A program made the position numbers and the translations under genes. A stretch of DNA of 61,879 bases, taken from contig SVBE01000010.1 in the NCBI GenBank assembly GCA_015059065.1, positions 1-61,879 on the forward strand. Direction: 5' to 3'. Below the pieces are notes generated by a model, which made no database searches, had not been told where the DNA came from, and saw nothing but the letters and a program-made list of their open reading frames with translations. Shown here one piece after another: positions 50,833 through 59,903 of the stretch; position 1 is the first letter of the stretch; each line of letters opens with the position of its first letter. Origin of the DNA: Erysipelotrichaceae bacterium. Its GTDB lineage: Bacteria; Bacillota_I; Bacilli_A; RFN20; CAG-826.

Positions 50833-51758
50833 TTATTAATACTGGTCAAAGAACAGATATTCCCGCCTTCTATTCAAAGTGGTTTATGAACCGCATCAGA
50901 GAAGGATATGTTTTAGTGAGAAACCCATATTATCCAACCATCGTCACAAAGTTTTTATTAGATCCTAAAGTTGTGGATGTGATTGGCTTCTGTACGAAGA
51001 ATCCACGTCCGATGTTTCCTTATTTAGATGAATTAAAAGAGTATGGTCAATTCTGGTACGTATCCATCACTGGATTTGATAAGGATTTAGAACCAAATGT
51101 TCCTCCAATCGAACAAGTGATTGAAGATTTTAAATATTTATCTAACAGAGTTGGAAAGAATGCGACTGGGTGGAGATACACCCCAATAATTGTGAACAAT
51201 AAATACACAAAAGAATATCACATTAAAATGTTTGAACATATCGCTTCAGAGTTAGATGGATATACTTCTTTAGTGGCCTTTGGCTTCGTCGATATATATC
51301 CGAAGTTAGAGAAGAACCATCCAGAGATAAAAGATACGGATGACGAGACTAAGATTGAAATAGCGAAGGCGTTTATGGAAATCGCTAAGAAACATCATAT
51401 GGATTTAAGACTCTGCTCAAAAGAGAAGTGGTTATCTAGTTATGGCGTTGATATCGATGGCTGTATGAGAGTAGGGGACTATGAGAATAGTATTAATAAT
51501 AAACTAGATATCAAACAAAAGATGGAAGCGAGAAAGAATTACTGTGCTTGTTATCTTTCTAACGATATCGGTAAATATAACTCATGCCTGCATTTATGCA
51601 AATATTGCTATGCAAACGGGAATGAAAACACGATAAGAAAGAATTATAAAGAGCATGATGATAATTCTCCTTTATTAATTGGGCACATCAATAAAGGAGA
51701 CAAGATTAGACTTGCTAAGCAAGAATCATATAAAGAAAGAACAATAACATTATTTTGA
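50829..51758 (+). CDS. DUF1848 protein with C-terminal Cys cluster
   Basis: 309 residues. The start IINTGQRTDIPAFYSKWFMNR and the stretch RNPYYP are characteristic of DUF1848. The C-terminal part has NYCACYLSNDIGKYNSC followed by HLCKYCYAN, several Cys that could bind an Fe-S cluster as in radical-SAM-like repair enzymes. Biochemical role is unknown. It lies between the Zn-macrodomain and the sirtuin with overlapping stops and starts, so a function in the same ADP-ribose system, as modifier, target or repair enzyme, is likely by context only. Confidence 0.8.
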   Translation: MIINTGQRTDIPAFYSKWFMNRIREGYVLVRNPYYPTIVTKFLLDPKVVDVIGFCTKNPRPMFPYLDELKEYGQFWYVSITGFDKDLEPNVPPIEQVIEDFKYLSNRVGKNATGWRYTPIIVNNKYTKEYHIKMFEHIASELDGYTSLVAFGFVDIYPKLEKNHPEIKDTDDETKIEIAKAFMEIAKKHHMDLRLCSKEKWLSSYGVDIDGCMRVGDYENSINNKLDIKQKMEARKNYCACYLSNDIGKYNSCLHLCKYCYANGNENTIRKNYKEHDDNSPLLIGHINKGDKIRLAKQESYKERTITLF

Positions 51759-51760
51759 TT

Positions 51761-52579
51761 ATGAAAGAGATAGAAAGAATTAAACAACTTATTGATGATG
51801 CAGATGCGATAGTTATCGGTGCGGGAGCAGGATTATCAACTGCCGCTGGCTTTGAATATGGCGGAGATTATTTTTTAGAAAACTTTCCCGATATCAATAA
51901 GAAGTATGGTTATACCGATATGTATAGCGCGGGTTTTCATAACTTCTTAACAAGCGAAGAGAAGTGGGGTTATTGGTGTAGATTTATTTATCTTCAAAGA
52001 TATAAAGAAGGGGCAAAACCTTTATATAAGAAGCTATTTGAAATGATGAAGGACAAAAAATATTTTGTGATCACCACAAATGTTGACCATCAATTCCAAC
52101 TTGCAGGGTTTTCTAAAGAAAGTCTATTCTATACCCAAGGTGATTATGGTTTATTCCAGTGCAGCAAGCCGTGTCATAACAAGACATATGATAATAAAGA
52201 ACAAGTTATGGAAATGGTTCATTCTCTAAAAGATGGTTTAATCCCTTCTCATCTCATTCCTATTTGTCCAGTATGTGGAGAAGAGATGAGCATGAATCTT
52301 AGAAGCGACGACACATTCGTAGAAGATGAAGGATGGCATGAGGCTGCTCATCGATATGAGAAGTTCATAAATGATAATAAAGATAAGAAGATATTATTTT
52401 TAGAACTAGGAGTGGGATGGAATACACCTGGCATTATTAAATATCCTTTTATGAGGATGACTTATAACTTTAAAGATGCTTTCTATGTTTGCATCAACAA
52501 AGGATTCAATCGTATTCCAGAAGAATTAAAAGACAAAGCAATTGTTTTAGATGAGGATATTAATTTGTTGGTGAAATAA
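51761..52579 (+). CDS. Class M sirtuin (SirTM-like ADP-ribosyltransferase)
   Basis: 272 residues from ATG 51761. NAD-binding VIGAGAGLSTAAGF (about residues 18-31), TTNVDHQF (about 108) and a zinc-site region with CPVCGEE. The usual catalytic His of deacetylases is shifted: YTQGDYG occupies the HG region, as in SirTM proteins, which transfer ADP-ribose and are not deacetylases. With the Zn-macrodomain upstream it would form a reversible protein ADP-ribosylation switch, known to act in oxidative-stress response in pathogens. No lipoyl carrier target gene is adjacent. Confidence 0.88.
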   Translation: MKEIERIKQLIDDADAIVIGAGAGLSTAAGFEYGGDYFLENFPDINKKYGYTDMYSAGFHNFLTSEEKWGYWCRFIYLQRYKEGAKPLYKKLFEMMKDKKYFVITTNVDHQFQLAGFSKESLFYTQGDYGLFQCSKPCHNKTYDNKEQVMEMVHSLKDGLIPSHLIPICPVCGEEMSMNLRSDDTFVEDEGWHEAAHRYEKFINDNKDKKILFLELGVGWNTPGIIKYPFMRMTYNFKDAFYVCINKGFNRIPEELKDKAIVLDEDINLLVK

Positions 52580-52607
52580 TAGTGCTACATTGTATTAATT
52601 TGAAATT

Positions 52608-52635
52608 GGATTGATACAATAGTGTCAATCCTTTT
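52608..52635 (+). terminator. Terminator of the sirtuin cassette
   Basis: GGATTGATAC (52608-52617) pairs with GTGTCAATCC (52622-52631), then TTTT. TATAAT for the next gene follows at 52645-52650. Confidence 0.8.
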
Positions 52636-52659
52636 CATTTTTGATATAATTATTCCGTT

Positions 52660-53196
52660 ATGAAAAAGATGAATATTACTTTAGAAAAGATTAGTTGGGA
52701 TAACTATATCAAAGTATTAAAACTTAAAGTTACTAAGGAACAAGAAAATTATGTAGCAAGCAATAGGGCAAGCCTTATCCATGCCTTTTTAGAATCTTCG
52801 GATGGAAAGCCAGTCCATGCTTTCGCGGTGAAAAACGGAAAGACGGTCGTGGGCTTTATGCAGATCATGTACGACAACGATTGGACTGGATATGAAAGAG
52901 ACGATTGGCTAAGTAGTGATGAATATAAGAAATATGAAGGACAACCATATTATTATATTTGGAGGTTCATGATTGATAAACGATATCAAGGCCGTGGATA
53001 TGGAAGAGAAGCTTTTAAACAAACATTAGATTTCATCAAGACCTTCCCTGATGGAAAAGCAAAATATGTGATGATTTCCTATGAGCAACATAATGAAGCG
53101 GGAAGAAAATTATATAGTTCATTTGGTTTTGAAGAAGTATTTAAAGAATACCTCTATCCTGATGATGAAGTGATGAGCATGCTTAAGATATGTTAA
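52660..53196 (+). CDS. GNAT-family N-acetyltransferase
   Basis: 178 residues. Acetyl-CoA-binding motif A is IDKRYQGRGYGREAF (about residues 106-120). The late NEAGRKLYSSFGFEEV is the usual GNAT motif B. Close in pattern to spermidine/diamine acetyltransferase-like proteins, but the acceptor is not known. Overlaps the next gene by 7 nt. Confidence 0.88.
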   Translation: MKKMNITLEKISWDNYIKVLKLKVTKEQENYVASNRASLIHAFLESSDGKPVHAFAVKNGKTVVGFMQIMYDNDWTGYERDDWLSSDEYKKYEGQPYYYIWRFMIDKRYQGRGYGREAFKQTLDFIKTFPDGKAKYVMISYEQHNEAGRKLYSSFGFEEVFKEYLYPDDEVMSMLKIC

Positions 53197-53510
53197 TTGT
53201 ATTAATTTGTTATAAAGGCATAAATGGAAATGCGAAGAAATTTGTCGATGAGATGATTTCTTCGGGAATAGTGGAAGAGATTAGAAAAGAAGAAGGCAAT
53301 CTTCGTTATGAATATTTCTTTCCTTTGGACGATAATGAATCGGTTTTACTCGTTGATTCATGGGATAATCAAGAAGCCCTTGATAGACATCATCAATTAC
53401 CACTTATGAATAAAATCAAAGAATTAAGAGAAAAATATGACCTCCATATGGAAGTTGAAAAATATCAGTCGCAAGTAGATGACAAAGACGAAAAATATAT
53501 CAGGAGATAG
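53190..53510 (+). CDS. Antibiotic-biosynthesis-monooxygenase-fold (ABM/YgiN-like) protein
   Basis: 106 residues. The dimeric ferredoxin-like pattern is clear: GNAKKFVDEMISSGIVEEIR, EEGNLRYEYFFPLDD, and LVDSWDNQEALDRHHQLP. Such small proteins act as quinol monooxygenases or heme/quinone-handling factors. Context with flavodoxin-type neighbours supports a quinone or flavin redox role. Confidence 0.85.
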   Translation: MLIVLICYKGINGNAKKFVDEMISSGIVEEIRKEEGNLRYEYFFPLDDNESVLLVDSWDNQEALDRHHQLPLMNKIKELREKYDLHMEVEKYQSQVDDKDEKYIRR

Positions 53511-53513
53511 ATA

Positions 53514-54452
53514 ATGAAGAAGTTATTATTGTTTGTCATACCATTTTTATTATGTGGGTGTTCTACTAGTGGGAGCAGCGTTAGCGAATCTAGCAAAACT
53601 AGTGAAGAAAGTAGCAAGAGTCTTATTCCTAGCGATAGCAACATTTTAGTCGCCTATTTCTCTGTCACTAATCACACGAAAGAAATTGCCGTTAAGGCTC
53701 AAGAATATTTAGAAAGCGATATATTTGAAATTGTCCCTAGCCAGGAATATACTGCAGAAGATATCAACTATAATTCTGATTGTAGAGCCAATAGAGAACA
53801 AAATGATCCTAACGCTAGGCCAGTAATCAAATATAGCATTGAAGATATATCTAAATATGACACGATCGTGCTAGGCTATCCTATTTGGTGGGGACAAGCT
53901 CCTAAAATTATGTACACCTTCGTGGAATCATATGATTTAACAAATAAAACTATCATTCCATTTTGTACATCAGGTAGTTCTCCAATTGGAAGCAGTGCGA
54001 TTAATCTCGCTATAAGAGAACCTAATGCGAATTGGTTAGAAGGAAAAAGATTTCCTGCTGGTGCAACTAAAGAAGATATCGCTAGTTGGCTAGACAGTTA
54101 TATTGATAAGGAAGAAAAGGATATGAAATTATTGATTGATGAAAAAGAATTAAATGTCTCTTGGGAAGATAATGATTCAGTGAAAGCTTTAAAAAATCTA
54201 CTGCCATTAACAATTAACATGCATGAATATGGTGGATTTGAACAAACGGGATCAATTGGCTCTTCTATTATTAGAAATGATAGACAAATTGATGTCGTTC
54301 CTGGGGATATCGTTTTATATAACGGTAACGCTATTTCAGTTTTCTATAATAACAGTGCATGGTCATATACTAGACTCGGACATATTAATATGGATAATGC
54401 TGACCTCAATAATTTATTAAATAAAGCATCGGTTACTTTTGTATTAAAATAA
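53514..54452 (+). CDS. Lipoprotein with flavodoxin and cyclophilin-like domains
   Basis: 312 residues. Signal peptide with lipobox LLCGC (Cys about residue 16), a Ser-rich linker to about 40, then a flavodoxin domain (about 45-200: VAYFSVTNHTKEIA, GYPIWWGQAP) and a C-terminal cyclophilin-like domain (about 203-312: GGFEQTGSIGSSI, PGDIVLYNGNAISVFY). The fusion is known in gut Firmicutes; a flavodoxin outside the membrane suggests extracytoplasmic electron transfer. It needs Lgt (31239). It sits in a run of small redox genes 52660-55154. Confidence 0.88.
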   Translation: MKKLLLFVIPFLLCGCSTSGSSVSESSKTSEESSKSLIPSDSNILVAYFSVTNHTKEIAVKAQEYLESDIFEIVPSQEYTAEDINYNSDCRANREQNDPNARPVIKYSIEDISKYDTIVLGYPIWWGQAPKIMYTFVESYDLTNKTIIPFCTSGSSPIGSSAINLAIREPNANWLEGKRFPAGATKEDIASWLDSYIDKEEKDMKLLIDEKELNVSWEDNDSVKALKNLLPLTINMHEYGGFEQTGSIGSSIIRNDRQIDVVPGDIVLYNGNAISVFYNNSAWSYTRLGHINMDNADLNNLLNKASVTFVLK

Positions 54453-54464
54453 GAATAGTTAATT

Positions 54465-55154
54465 ATGAAAATTGTTTTGATAAACGGGACGAATCATAAA
54501 GGCAGTACTTATCATATTGCTAAACAATTAACGGATAAGCTTAACGGAGAATTAACCGAATTCTTTTTACCAAGAGATTTTGATGAATTCTGTTTGGGCT
54601 GTACAACTTGTTTTACTAAAGATGAAAAGCTTTGCCCACATCACTCTAAAATTGAGAAGATTACTAACGCTTTATTAGAAGCTGATGTCATCATTTTAGC
54701 GAGCCCTGTATATTGTTTTCACGCGAGTGGAGCGATGAAATCATTGTTGGATCATTATGGTTATATGTGGATGGCGCATCGTCCAGAAGAATCGATGTTT
54801 AAAAAGCAAGGCATTGTTCTTTCTACTGCAGCAGGGGCAGGAATTAAATCCACCCTTAAGGATATGAGAGATAGTTTGTTCTATTGGGGTGTCGCGAGAA
54901 CATATAGTTTTGGCCTCCCAGTTGCAGCTACATCATGGGATGGGATCAATAAGAAAAAACTTGCTAAAATTGATAAAAACACGAGCAAAATCGCAAGAAA
55001 AGTTAATAAAAGAAACGGCAAAGTCAAACCAGGATTTAAAACCAAAGCATTCTTTTTCATCATGCATTTGATGCAGAAAAATGGTTGGAATCCAAAAGAT
55101 GTAGATTATTGGAAAGATAAGGGTTGGACGAAAAAAGTTCGTCCTTGGAAATAA
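54465..55154 (+). CDS. NAD(P)H-dependent FMN reductase-like flavoprotein
   Basis: 229 residues. Flavodoxin-like start INGTNHKGSTYHIAKQ, cysteine site CLGCTTCFTKDEKLC (about residues 43-57) and ASPVYCFHASGAMKSLLDH. A basic C-terminal extension (about residues 165-229) with Lys-rich segments follows. Probably a cytosolic flavin reductase. Last gene of the redox group. Confidence 0.85.
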   Translation: MKIVLINGTNHKGSTYHIAKQLTDKLNGELTEFFLPRDFDEFCLGCTTCFTKDEKLCPHHSKIEKITNALLEADVIILASPVYCFHASGAMKSLLDHYGYMWMAHRPEESMFKKQGIVLSTAAGAGIKSTLKDMRDSLFYWGVARTYSFGLPVAATSWDGINKKKLAKIDKNTSKIARKVNKRNGKVKPGFKTKAFFFIMHLMQKNGWNPKDVDYWKDKGWTKKVRPWK

Positions 55155-55368
55155 TATGACAAAAGGTAAGAAAATCGCGATTATCGTCAAGCATGAAGGT
55201 TCTCCTATTGAAGAGGTCGCATAGTTATGAATTGGTATTTTCTCTATGAAAGGATTTACGGCACTTTAAACAAAGAGGAATGGGAAAAGAAATAATGAAT
55301 GCTTGCATATAATAGATAATAATGATTAGATAAGAGCAAGCTCTTCTATCTAATAGGAGGTAACTATA
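55155..55368. other. Gap with two very small ORFs and the nfn promoter/leader
   Basis: 55156-55224 and 55227-55295 could encode 22 residues each (MTKGKKIAIIVKH... and MNWYFLYERIYG...); neither has a convincing RBS and they may be remnants. TATAAT near 55307-55312 follows. The hairpin TTAGATA-GAGC/GCTC-TATCTAA (326-353 of the 55 kb block) ends directly before the ribosome site TAGGAGG of the NfnA gene. Confidence 0.45.
55326..55353 (+). promoter_or_regulatory. Hairpin directly before the nfnA ribosome site
   Basis: TTAGATA (55326-55332) pairs with TATCTAA (55347-55353), GAGC (55334-55337) with GCTC (55340-55343). The stem ends 2-3 nt before AGGAGG. A redox operator or a translational control hairpin is possible. 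Confidence 0.5.
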
Positions 55369-56226
55369 ATGTACAAAATAGTCAGCAAAAAAGTTCTCAA
55401 TCCCACGGTTATTCAAATGGAGATTGATTCACCCCTTGTGGCCAAGAAAGCAAAACCTGGTCAATTCATCATTTTAAGGGTGGATGAAGAAGGGGAAAGA
55501 ATTCCTCTTACCATCGCCGGAACAGATAAAGAAAAAGGCACGACAAAGATTATTTTCCAAGTTGTGGGGACTACGACAGAAAAACTAAAACATAAACAAG
55601 AAGGGGAATATATCTCCGATTTTGTGGGACCTCTTGGGGTTCCAACTCACACTGAAGGTGTTAAAAGCGTCTGTATCATCGGTGGTGGTGTAGGATGTGC
55701 GATTGCGATGCCAGTAGCGGAAGAATTCCATCGCTTAGGAGCGAAAGTTACTTCTATCATCGGTTTTAGAAATAAAGATTTATTGATCCTCGAAGATGAA
55801 TTTAAAGCGGTTAGCGATAAGCTTATCGTTATGACAGATGATGGTTCTTATGCTAGACAAGGTAATGTCACTGTTCCTTTAAAGGAAATGCTAGAAGAAG
55901 ATCCAAATCAATTCGATTTAATCATCACCATTGGACCACTTATCATGATGAAATTTGTCGTCTTAACGGCTAAACCATTTAATGTTCCTGTCACTGTCAG
56001 TATGAATCCAATCATGATTGACGGCACTGGTATGTGTGGCGGTTGTCGTTTATCTTTGATTCAAGACGGTAAACGAGTGATGAAATTCGCCTGCGTTGAT
56101 GGTCCTGATTTCAATGGTTATGAAGTCGACTTTGATGAAGCGATGTCACGTGGAAGGCAGTATTTTGACTTTGAAAGACACGCTCATGAAGAGACCTGTA
56201 ATTTATTTAAAAAGGAGGTCAAATAA
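55369..56226 (+). CDS. nfnA: NADH-dependent ferredoxin:NADP+ oxidoreductase, small subunit
   Basis: 285 residues. Ferredoxin-reductase-type FAD domain (about 1-95), NAD domain with IGGGVGCAIAMPVA (about 105-118), and a C-terminal [2Fe-2S] site with MCGGC and a following C in FACVDG. Together with the next gene it matches NfnAB/sulfide-dehydrogenase-type electron-bifurcating transhydrogenase, which links NADH, NADPH and ferredoxin. 2-nt gap to the partner gene. The presence of ferredoxin-linked enzymes points to an anaerobe. Confidence 0.92.
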   Translation: MYKIVSKKVLNPTVIQMEIDSPLVAKKAKPGQFIILRVDEEGERIPLTIAGTDKEKGTTKIIFQVVGTTTEKLKHKQEGEYISDFVGPLGVPTHTEGVKSVCIIGGGVGCAIAMPVAEEFHRLGAKVTSIIGFRNKDLLILEDEFKAVSDKLIVMTDDGSYARQGNVTVPLKEMLEEDPNQFDLIITIGPLIMMKFVVLTAKPFNVPVTVSMNPIMIDGTGMCGGCRLSLIQDGKRVMKFACVDGPDFNGYEVDFDEAMSRGRQYFDFERHAHEETCNLFKKEVK

Positions 56227-56228
56227 TT

Positions 56229-57680
56229 ATGCCTAATATGACTCCTAAAAAACATGAAATGCCTACTCAAGATGCGAAAGTGAGAGCATCTAATTTCTTA
56301 GAAGTAGCGACTGGCTATACTGAAGAGATGGCTGTCAACGAAGCAGAAAGATGTTTACACTGCCAAGCTAAGCCATGCGTTAATGGCTGCCCAGTTCATA
56401 TCAATATTCCAGAATTCATCGCCAAGGTGAAAGATAGAGATTATGAAGGAGCTTATCAAATCATTTCAGAGTCCTCATCTTTACCAGCGGTCTGTGGACG
56501 TGTCTGCCCACAAGAGAGCCAATGTGAATGCTTCTGTGTTAGAGGTAAAGGATCTCTACCCAAAAAAGATGAAAATGGTCAAATTGTTAAAGACGCAGAT
56601 GGAAAGACTGTAATGGTACCTTCTGAAGCGGTTGGCATCGGCCGTTTAGAGAGATTTGTTGCTGATTATCACAATGCAAATAATAAAGAAAAACCTGCAA
56701 AACCTGTACCAAATGGCCATAAAGTAGCAATTATTGGTTCAGGTCCATCGGGACTTACATGTGCTGGTGATCTTGCGAAAATGGGATTTAAAGTGACTAT
56801 TTTTGAAGCTTTACACGTCGCAGGTGGCGTGCTTGTATACGGCATTCCTGAATTCCGTTTACCAAAAGCTATTGTCCAAAAAGAAGTGGATAATTTAAAA
56901 GCTTTAGATGTCGATATTGAAACTAATGTTGTGATTGGTAAAACCTTAACAATTGATGAATTATTTGAAGATGGTTATGAAGCGATTTATATCGGTTCAG
57001 GTGCTGGTTTACCTAAATTTATGAACATACCTGGTGAAGGTCTTAAGGGCGTTTTATCAGCGAATGAATTCTTAACGCGTATCAATTTGATGAAAGCATA
57101 TAAAGAGCATTCCGACACTCCTATTAACCACAGTAAAAGAGTAGCGGTTGTCGGTGGTGGTAATGTCGCGATGGATGCAGCGAGAAGTGCGAAGCGTTTA
57201 GGAGGAGATGTGACCATTGTCTATCGTCGTACAAGAGCAGAACTTCCTGCGAGAGCCGAAGAAGTGGAACACGCGATTGAAGAAGGTATTAAATTTACTT
57301 TCTTAACCAATCCAGTGAGAATCAACGGTGATGAAAATAATAATGTGAAATCCATCACCTGTATTAAAATGGAATTAGGTGAACCAGATGCTTCTGGTAG
57401 AAGAAGACCAGTGGAAGTTCCAAACAGCGATTTCGATATTGAAGTTGATGAAGTAATCATGGCTTTAGGTACTTCTCCTAACCCATTAATCAAATCTACA
57501 ACTTCGGGATTAGAAACCCAAAAATGGGGTGGTATTGTCGCTGATGAAGAAACCGGTAAAACATCTCGCGATCATATTTATGCCGGCGGTGATGCGGTCA
57601 CTGGCGCGGCTACTGTCATATTAGCGATGGGTGCGGGTAAAAAAGCTGCTGCTTCTATCGCGAAAGAGTTATTAAAATAA
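56229..57680 (+). CDS. nfnB: NADH-dependent ferredoxin:NADP+ oxidoreductase, large subunit (GltD-like)
   Basis: 483 residues. N-terminal 4Fe-4S part with CLHCQAKPCVNGCP (about residues 45-58) and CGRVCPQESQCECFC, FAD motif IGSGPSGLTCAG (about 170-181), and NADPH motif VGGGNVAMDAARSA. Homologous to the glutamate synthase small subunit, but next to nfnA and with no glutamate synthase large subunit nearby. RBS AAGGAGG overlaps the end of nfnA. Confidence 0.92.
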   Translation: MPNMTPKKHEMPTQDAKVRASNFLEVATGYTEEMAVNEAERCLHCQAKPCVNGCPVHINIPEFIAKVKDRDYEGAYQIISESSSLPAVCGRVCPQESQCECFCVRGKGSLPKKDENGQIVKDADGKTVMVPSEAVGIGRLERFVADYHNANNKEKPAKPVPNGHKVAIIGSGPSGLTCAGDLAKMGFKVTIFEALHVAGGVLVYGIPEFRLPKAIVQKEVDNLKALDVDIETNVVIGKTLTIDELFEDGYEAIYIGSGAGLPKFMNIPGEGLKGVLSANEFLTRINLMKAYKEHSDTPINHSKRVAVVGGGNVAMDAARSAKRLGGDVTIVYRRTRAELPARAEEVEHAIEEGIKFTFLTNPVRINGDENNNVKSITCIKMELGEPDASGRRRPVEVPNSDFDIEVDEVIMALGTSPNPLIKSTTSGLETQKWGGIVADEETGKTSRDHIYAGGDAVTGAATVILAMGAGKKAAASIAKELLK

Positions 57681-57681
57681 A

Positions 57682-58353
57682 ATGAAATTTTATCTATTTA
57701 GCAAACTGAAAGAAAACGGTGAAATAGTGTTTAACTATCTCTCAAAAATAGGGGAAGTCACTTCCTCGCTTTCTGAATGCGATATCATCGTCTCTGTCGG
57801 TGGGGATGGCACTCTTCTTAATACTGGAAAGAAAGCGATTGAATATGATAAACCAATCGTCGGCATCAATGCTGGGCATCTCGGCTATTTATGTGCTTTT
57901 AAAATTGAAGAGATTGCTTCTTTATCCATCGATGATTTTCTTTCTTTAAAAGAAAGTCACCGCACGTTAATCGAATATAACGGGGAAGTCGCGATCAATG
58001 AAATCTGCGTTTTAAAAGCTAATCCTGTGCAATCGATTGAAGTTGGGATTAAAGGTATTGCCACTTGGAAAGGGGATGGCTTAATCGTTTCGACAGCGAC
58101 AGGTTCATCTTCCTATAATCAATCAGCAGGTGGACCGATATTAAATCCGCTTTCCACTGATTTAGTGGTCACTCCTGTCTGTCCACATTTTGCTAAAGTT
58201 GGTCCTCAAATCATCAAAGATGATGCGGTGGTGGTCAATGTTTCTAATCGCACGAAAGCATTATTAACAGTGGATACGAAAGTAATTGGGGAAATTAATG
58301 AACCAGTAGTGATTAAAAAATCAAATAAAGTATTAAGACTATTGACTAGATAA
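57682..58353 (+). CDS. nadK: NAD kinase
   Basis: 223 residues, at the short end of the family. GGDGTLLNT (about residues 37-45), NEICVL and the TATGSSSYN loop (about 138-146) are present. It makes NADP+ and lies 1 nt after nfnB, which uses it: a sensible pairing for NADPH supply. Confidence 0.93.
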   Translation: MKFYLFSKLKENGEIVFNYLSKIGEVTSSLSECDIIVSVGGDGTLLNTGKKAIEYDKPIVGINAGHLGYLCAFKIEEIASLSIDDFLSLKESHRTLIEYNGEVAINEICVLKANPVQSIEVGIKGIATWKGDGLIVSTATGSSSYNQSAGGPILNPLSTDLVVTPVCPHFAKVGPQIIKDDAVVVNVSNRTKALLTVDTKVIGEINEPVVIKKSNKVLRLLTR

Positions 58354-58460
58354 GATAAGGGACCACGTGGTTCCTTTTTAATATGAAAAGGAAAGATGAA
58401 AGAGAGGCAAAAAATATTTTGCTCTTTCGCTAGGTGGTTTCACGTGATAATATTTATATT

Positions 58461-59903
58461 ATGTTTTACGGATACAACATTTCATTCTCGATTACCGCTC
58501 TTTTAATCGTCGGCATTTTACTCGTAATTATTAGTATCCATTACAGCACAACTAATCTCGTCAATCGCCGATATAAATTCTTTTTGATTGGCTCCTTTTT
58601 ATTAATTGCCCTTGATTTGATCACAGTTTATACTAATGCGATTACGGATAAGATTCCTGTTTTATTATCACAAGTTTTAAACGGTATTTATTTCTTTACA
58701 GGGGCAATAGTAGCGTTTTTGTTCCTATATTATGTCATCTCTGTAGCCTTCCAAGATAGGGAGAAGAAACTTCGTAGAATTCTTTGGATTATCAATATCT
58801 CAATTCTCTTTATATTTGCTGGTACCCTTATCGCGAATAACTGGTTGGGTTTCTATTTCTATTTCTCTGAAACATTTGTCTATAGTCATGGACCAGTTTA
58901 TATCCTCGTTAATTTAGCGACTATCCTTTTCGTTGTTGAATCGATTGTCGTGATGATTATCAACCACAAGTTTTTCAATAAACGTCAACTCATCACAACG
59001 ATCTTATTCTATACATTCTTCTTTGCTTCTTTTGCATTGCAACTTTCTTTATTCAGCGACATCCTCTTGTCCGATTTAGGCGTTGCTTTTGGAGCGCTTC
59101 TCGTCTTCTTCTCAATTGAAACTCCTGATTATATCAAGTTGATGACGACTTTAAATGAGCTCAATGAACTCAAAGCTTCATTAGAGATTCAAGTCGCTAA
59201 TCGTACTAAAGAACTCGATGAAGAAAAGAAATCTTATGAGGAATTAACTTTAGAAACATTATCTTCTTTAGCAAGTGTGGTCGATGCTAAGGACCATTAT
59301 ACTAATGGTCATTCCTTCCGTGTTGCCGCTTATTCTAAAGGTATTGCCGAGACTCTTGGTTTATCTAGACAAGAATGCGAACAAATCTATTTTGCAGGTC
59401 TTATCCATGATGTTGGTAAGATTGGCATCAATGAAGCGATTCTTACTAAACCGGGTAAATTAGATGCGGGTGAATATGCGATTATTCAGTCTCATTCCGC
59501 TTTAGGTGGAGATATTTTAAAAGGGATTAAAGAATTCCCAATCTTTGAACAGGTCGCAAGAAGCCATCATGAAAGATATGATGGTAACGGTTATCCTGAC
59601 AAATTAAAGGGTGAAGAAATACCATTCTCTGCGAGAATAGTGACAGTTGCGGATACATTTGATGCGATGACTAGTGATCGCAGCTACCGTAAAGCCTTAA
59701 GCGATGAAATTGCGATTAAAGAACTTTATGACCATCGTGGTGATCAATTCGATCCTATTGCAGTTGACGCTTTCATGAAATTATATGATAGCTTTAGAGA
59801 TTCGATTAGAAATCATGTCGATGATATCGCCCAAGGAATCGATTATTCAAAACCGATTAAAGATTTAGAAAAAAAGAGGAAAAAAGATGAACAACATAGA
59901 TAG
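58461..59903 (+). CDS. Membrane HD-GYP cyclic-di-GMP phosphodiesterase
   Basis: 480 residues from ATG 58461; a GTG 9 codons earlier is possible. About seven hydrophobic helices cover residues 5-225, a coiled linker follows (about 230-265), then the HD-GYP domain: GHSFRVAAY, FAGLIHDVGKIGI, SHHERYDGNGYP and VADTFDAMTSDRSY. All metal and GYP residues are present. It should hydrolyse cyclic-di-GMP, possibly sensing a membrane-borne signal. A K/E-rich tail ends the protein. Overlaps the next gene by 17 nt. Confidence 0.92.
   Translation: MFYGYNISFSITALLIVGILLVIISIHYSTTNLVNRRYKFFLIGSFLLIALDLITVYTNAITDKIPVLLSQVLNGIYFFTGAIVAFLFLYYVISVAFQDREKKLRRILWIINISILFIFAGTLIANNWLGFYFYFSETFVYSHGPVYILVNLATILFVVESIVVMIINHKFFNKRQLITTILFYTFFFASFALQLSLFSDILLSDLGVAFGALLVFFSIETPDYIKLMTTLNELNELKASLEIQVANRTKELDEEKKSYEELTLETLSSLASVVDAKDHYTNGHSFRVAAYSKGIAETLGLSRQECEQIYFAGLIHDVGKIGINEAILTKPGKLDAGEYAIIQSHSALGGDILKGIKEFPIFEQVARSHHERYDGNGYPDKLKGEEIPFSARIVTVADTFDAMTSDRSYRKALSDEIAIKELYDHRGDQFDPIAVDAFMKLYDSFRDSIRNHVDDIAQGIDYSKPIKDLEKKRKKDEQHR

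Noticed and set aside
55156-55295. Two 22-codon peptides
   Set aside because: Neither has a convincing ribosome site or recognisable homology; they are noted only as part of the gap.
56229-57680. Glutamate synthase small subunit
   Set aside because: Homology is real, but the gene is paired with an NfnA-type subunit and no large glutamate synthase subunit is near, so Nfn is the better reading.
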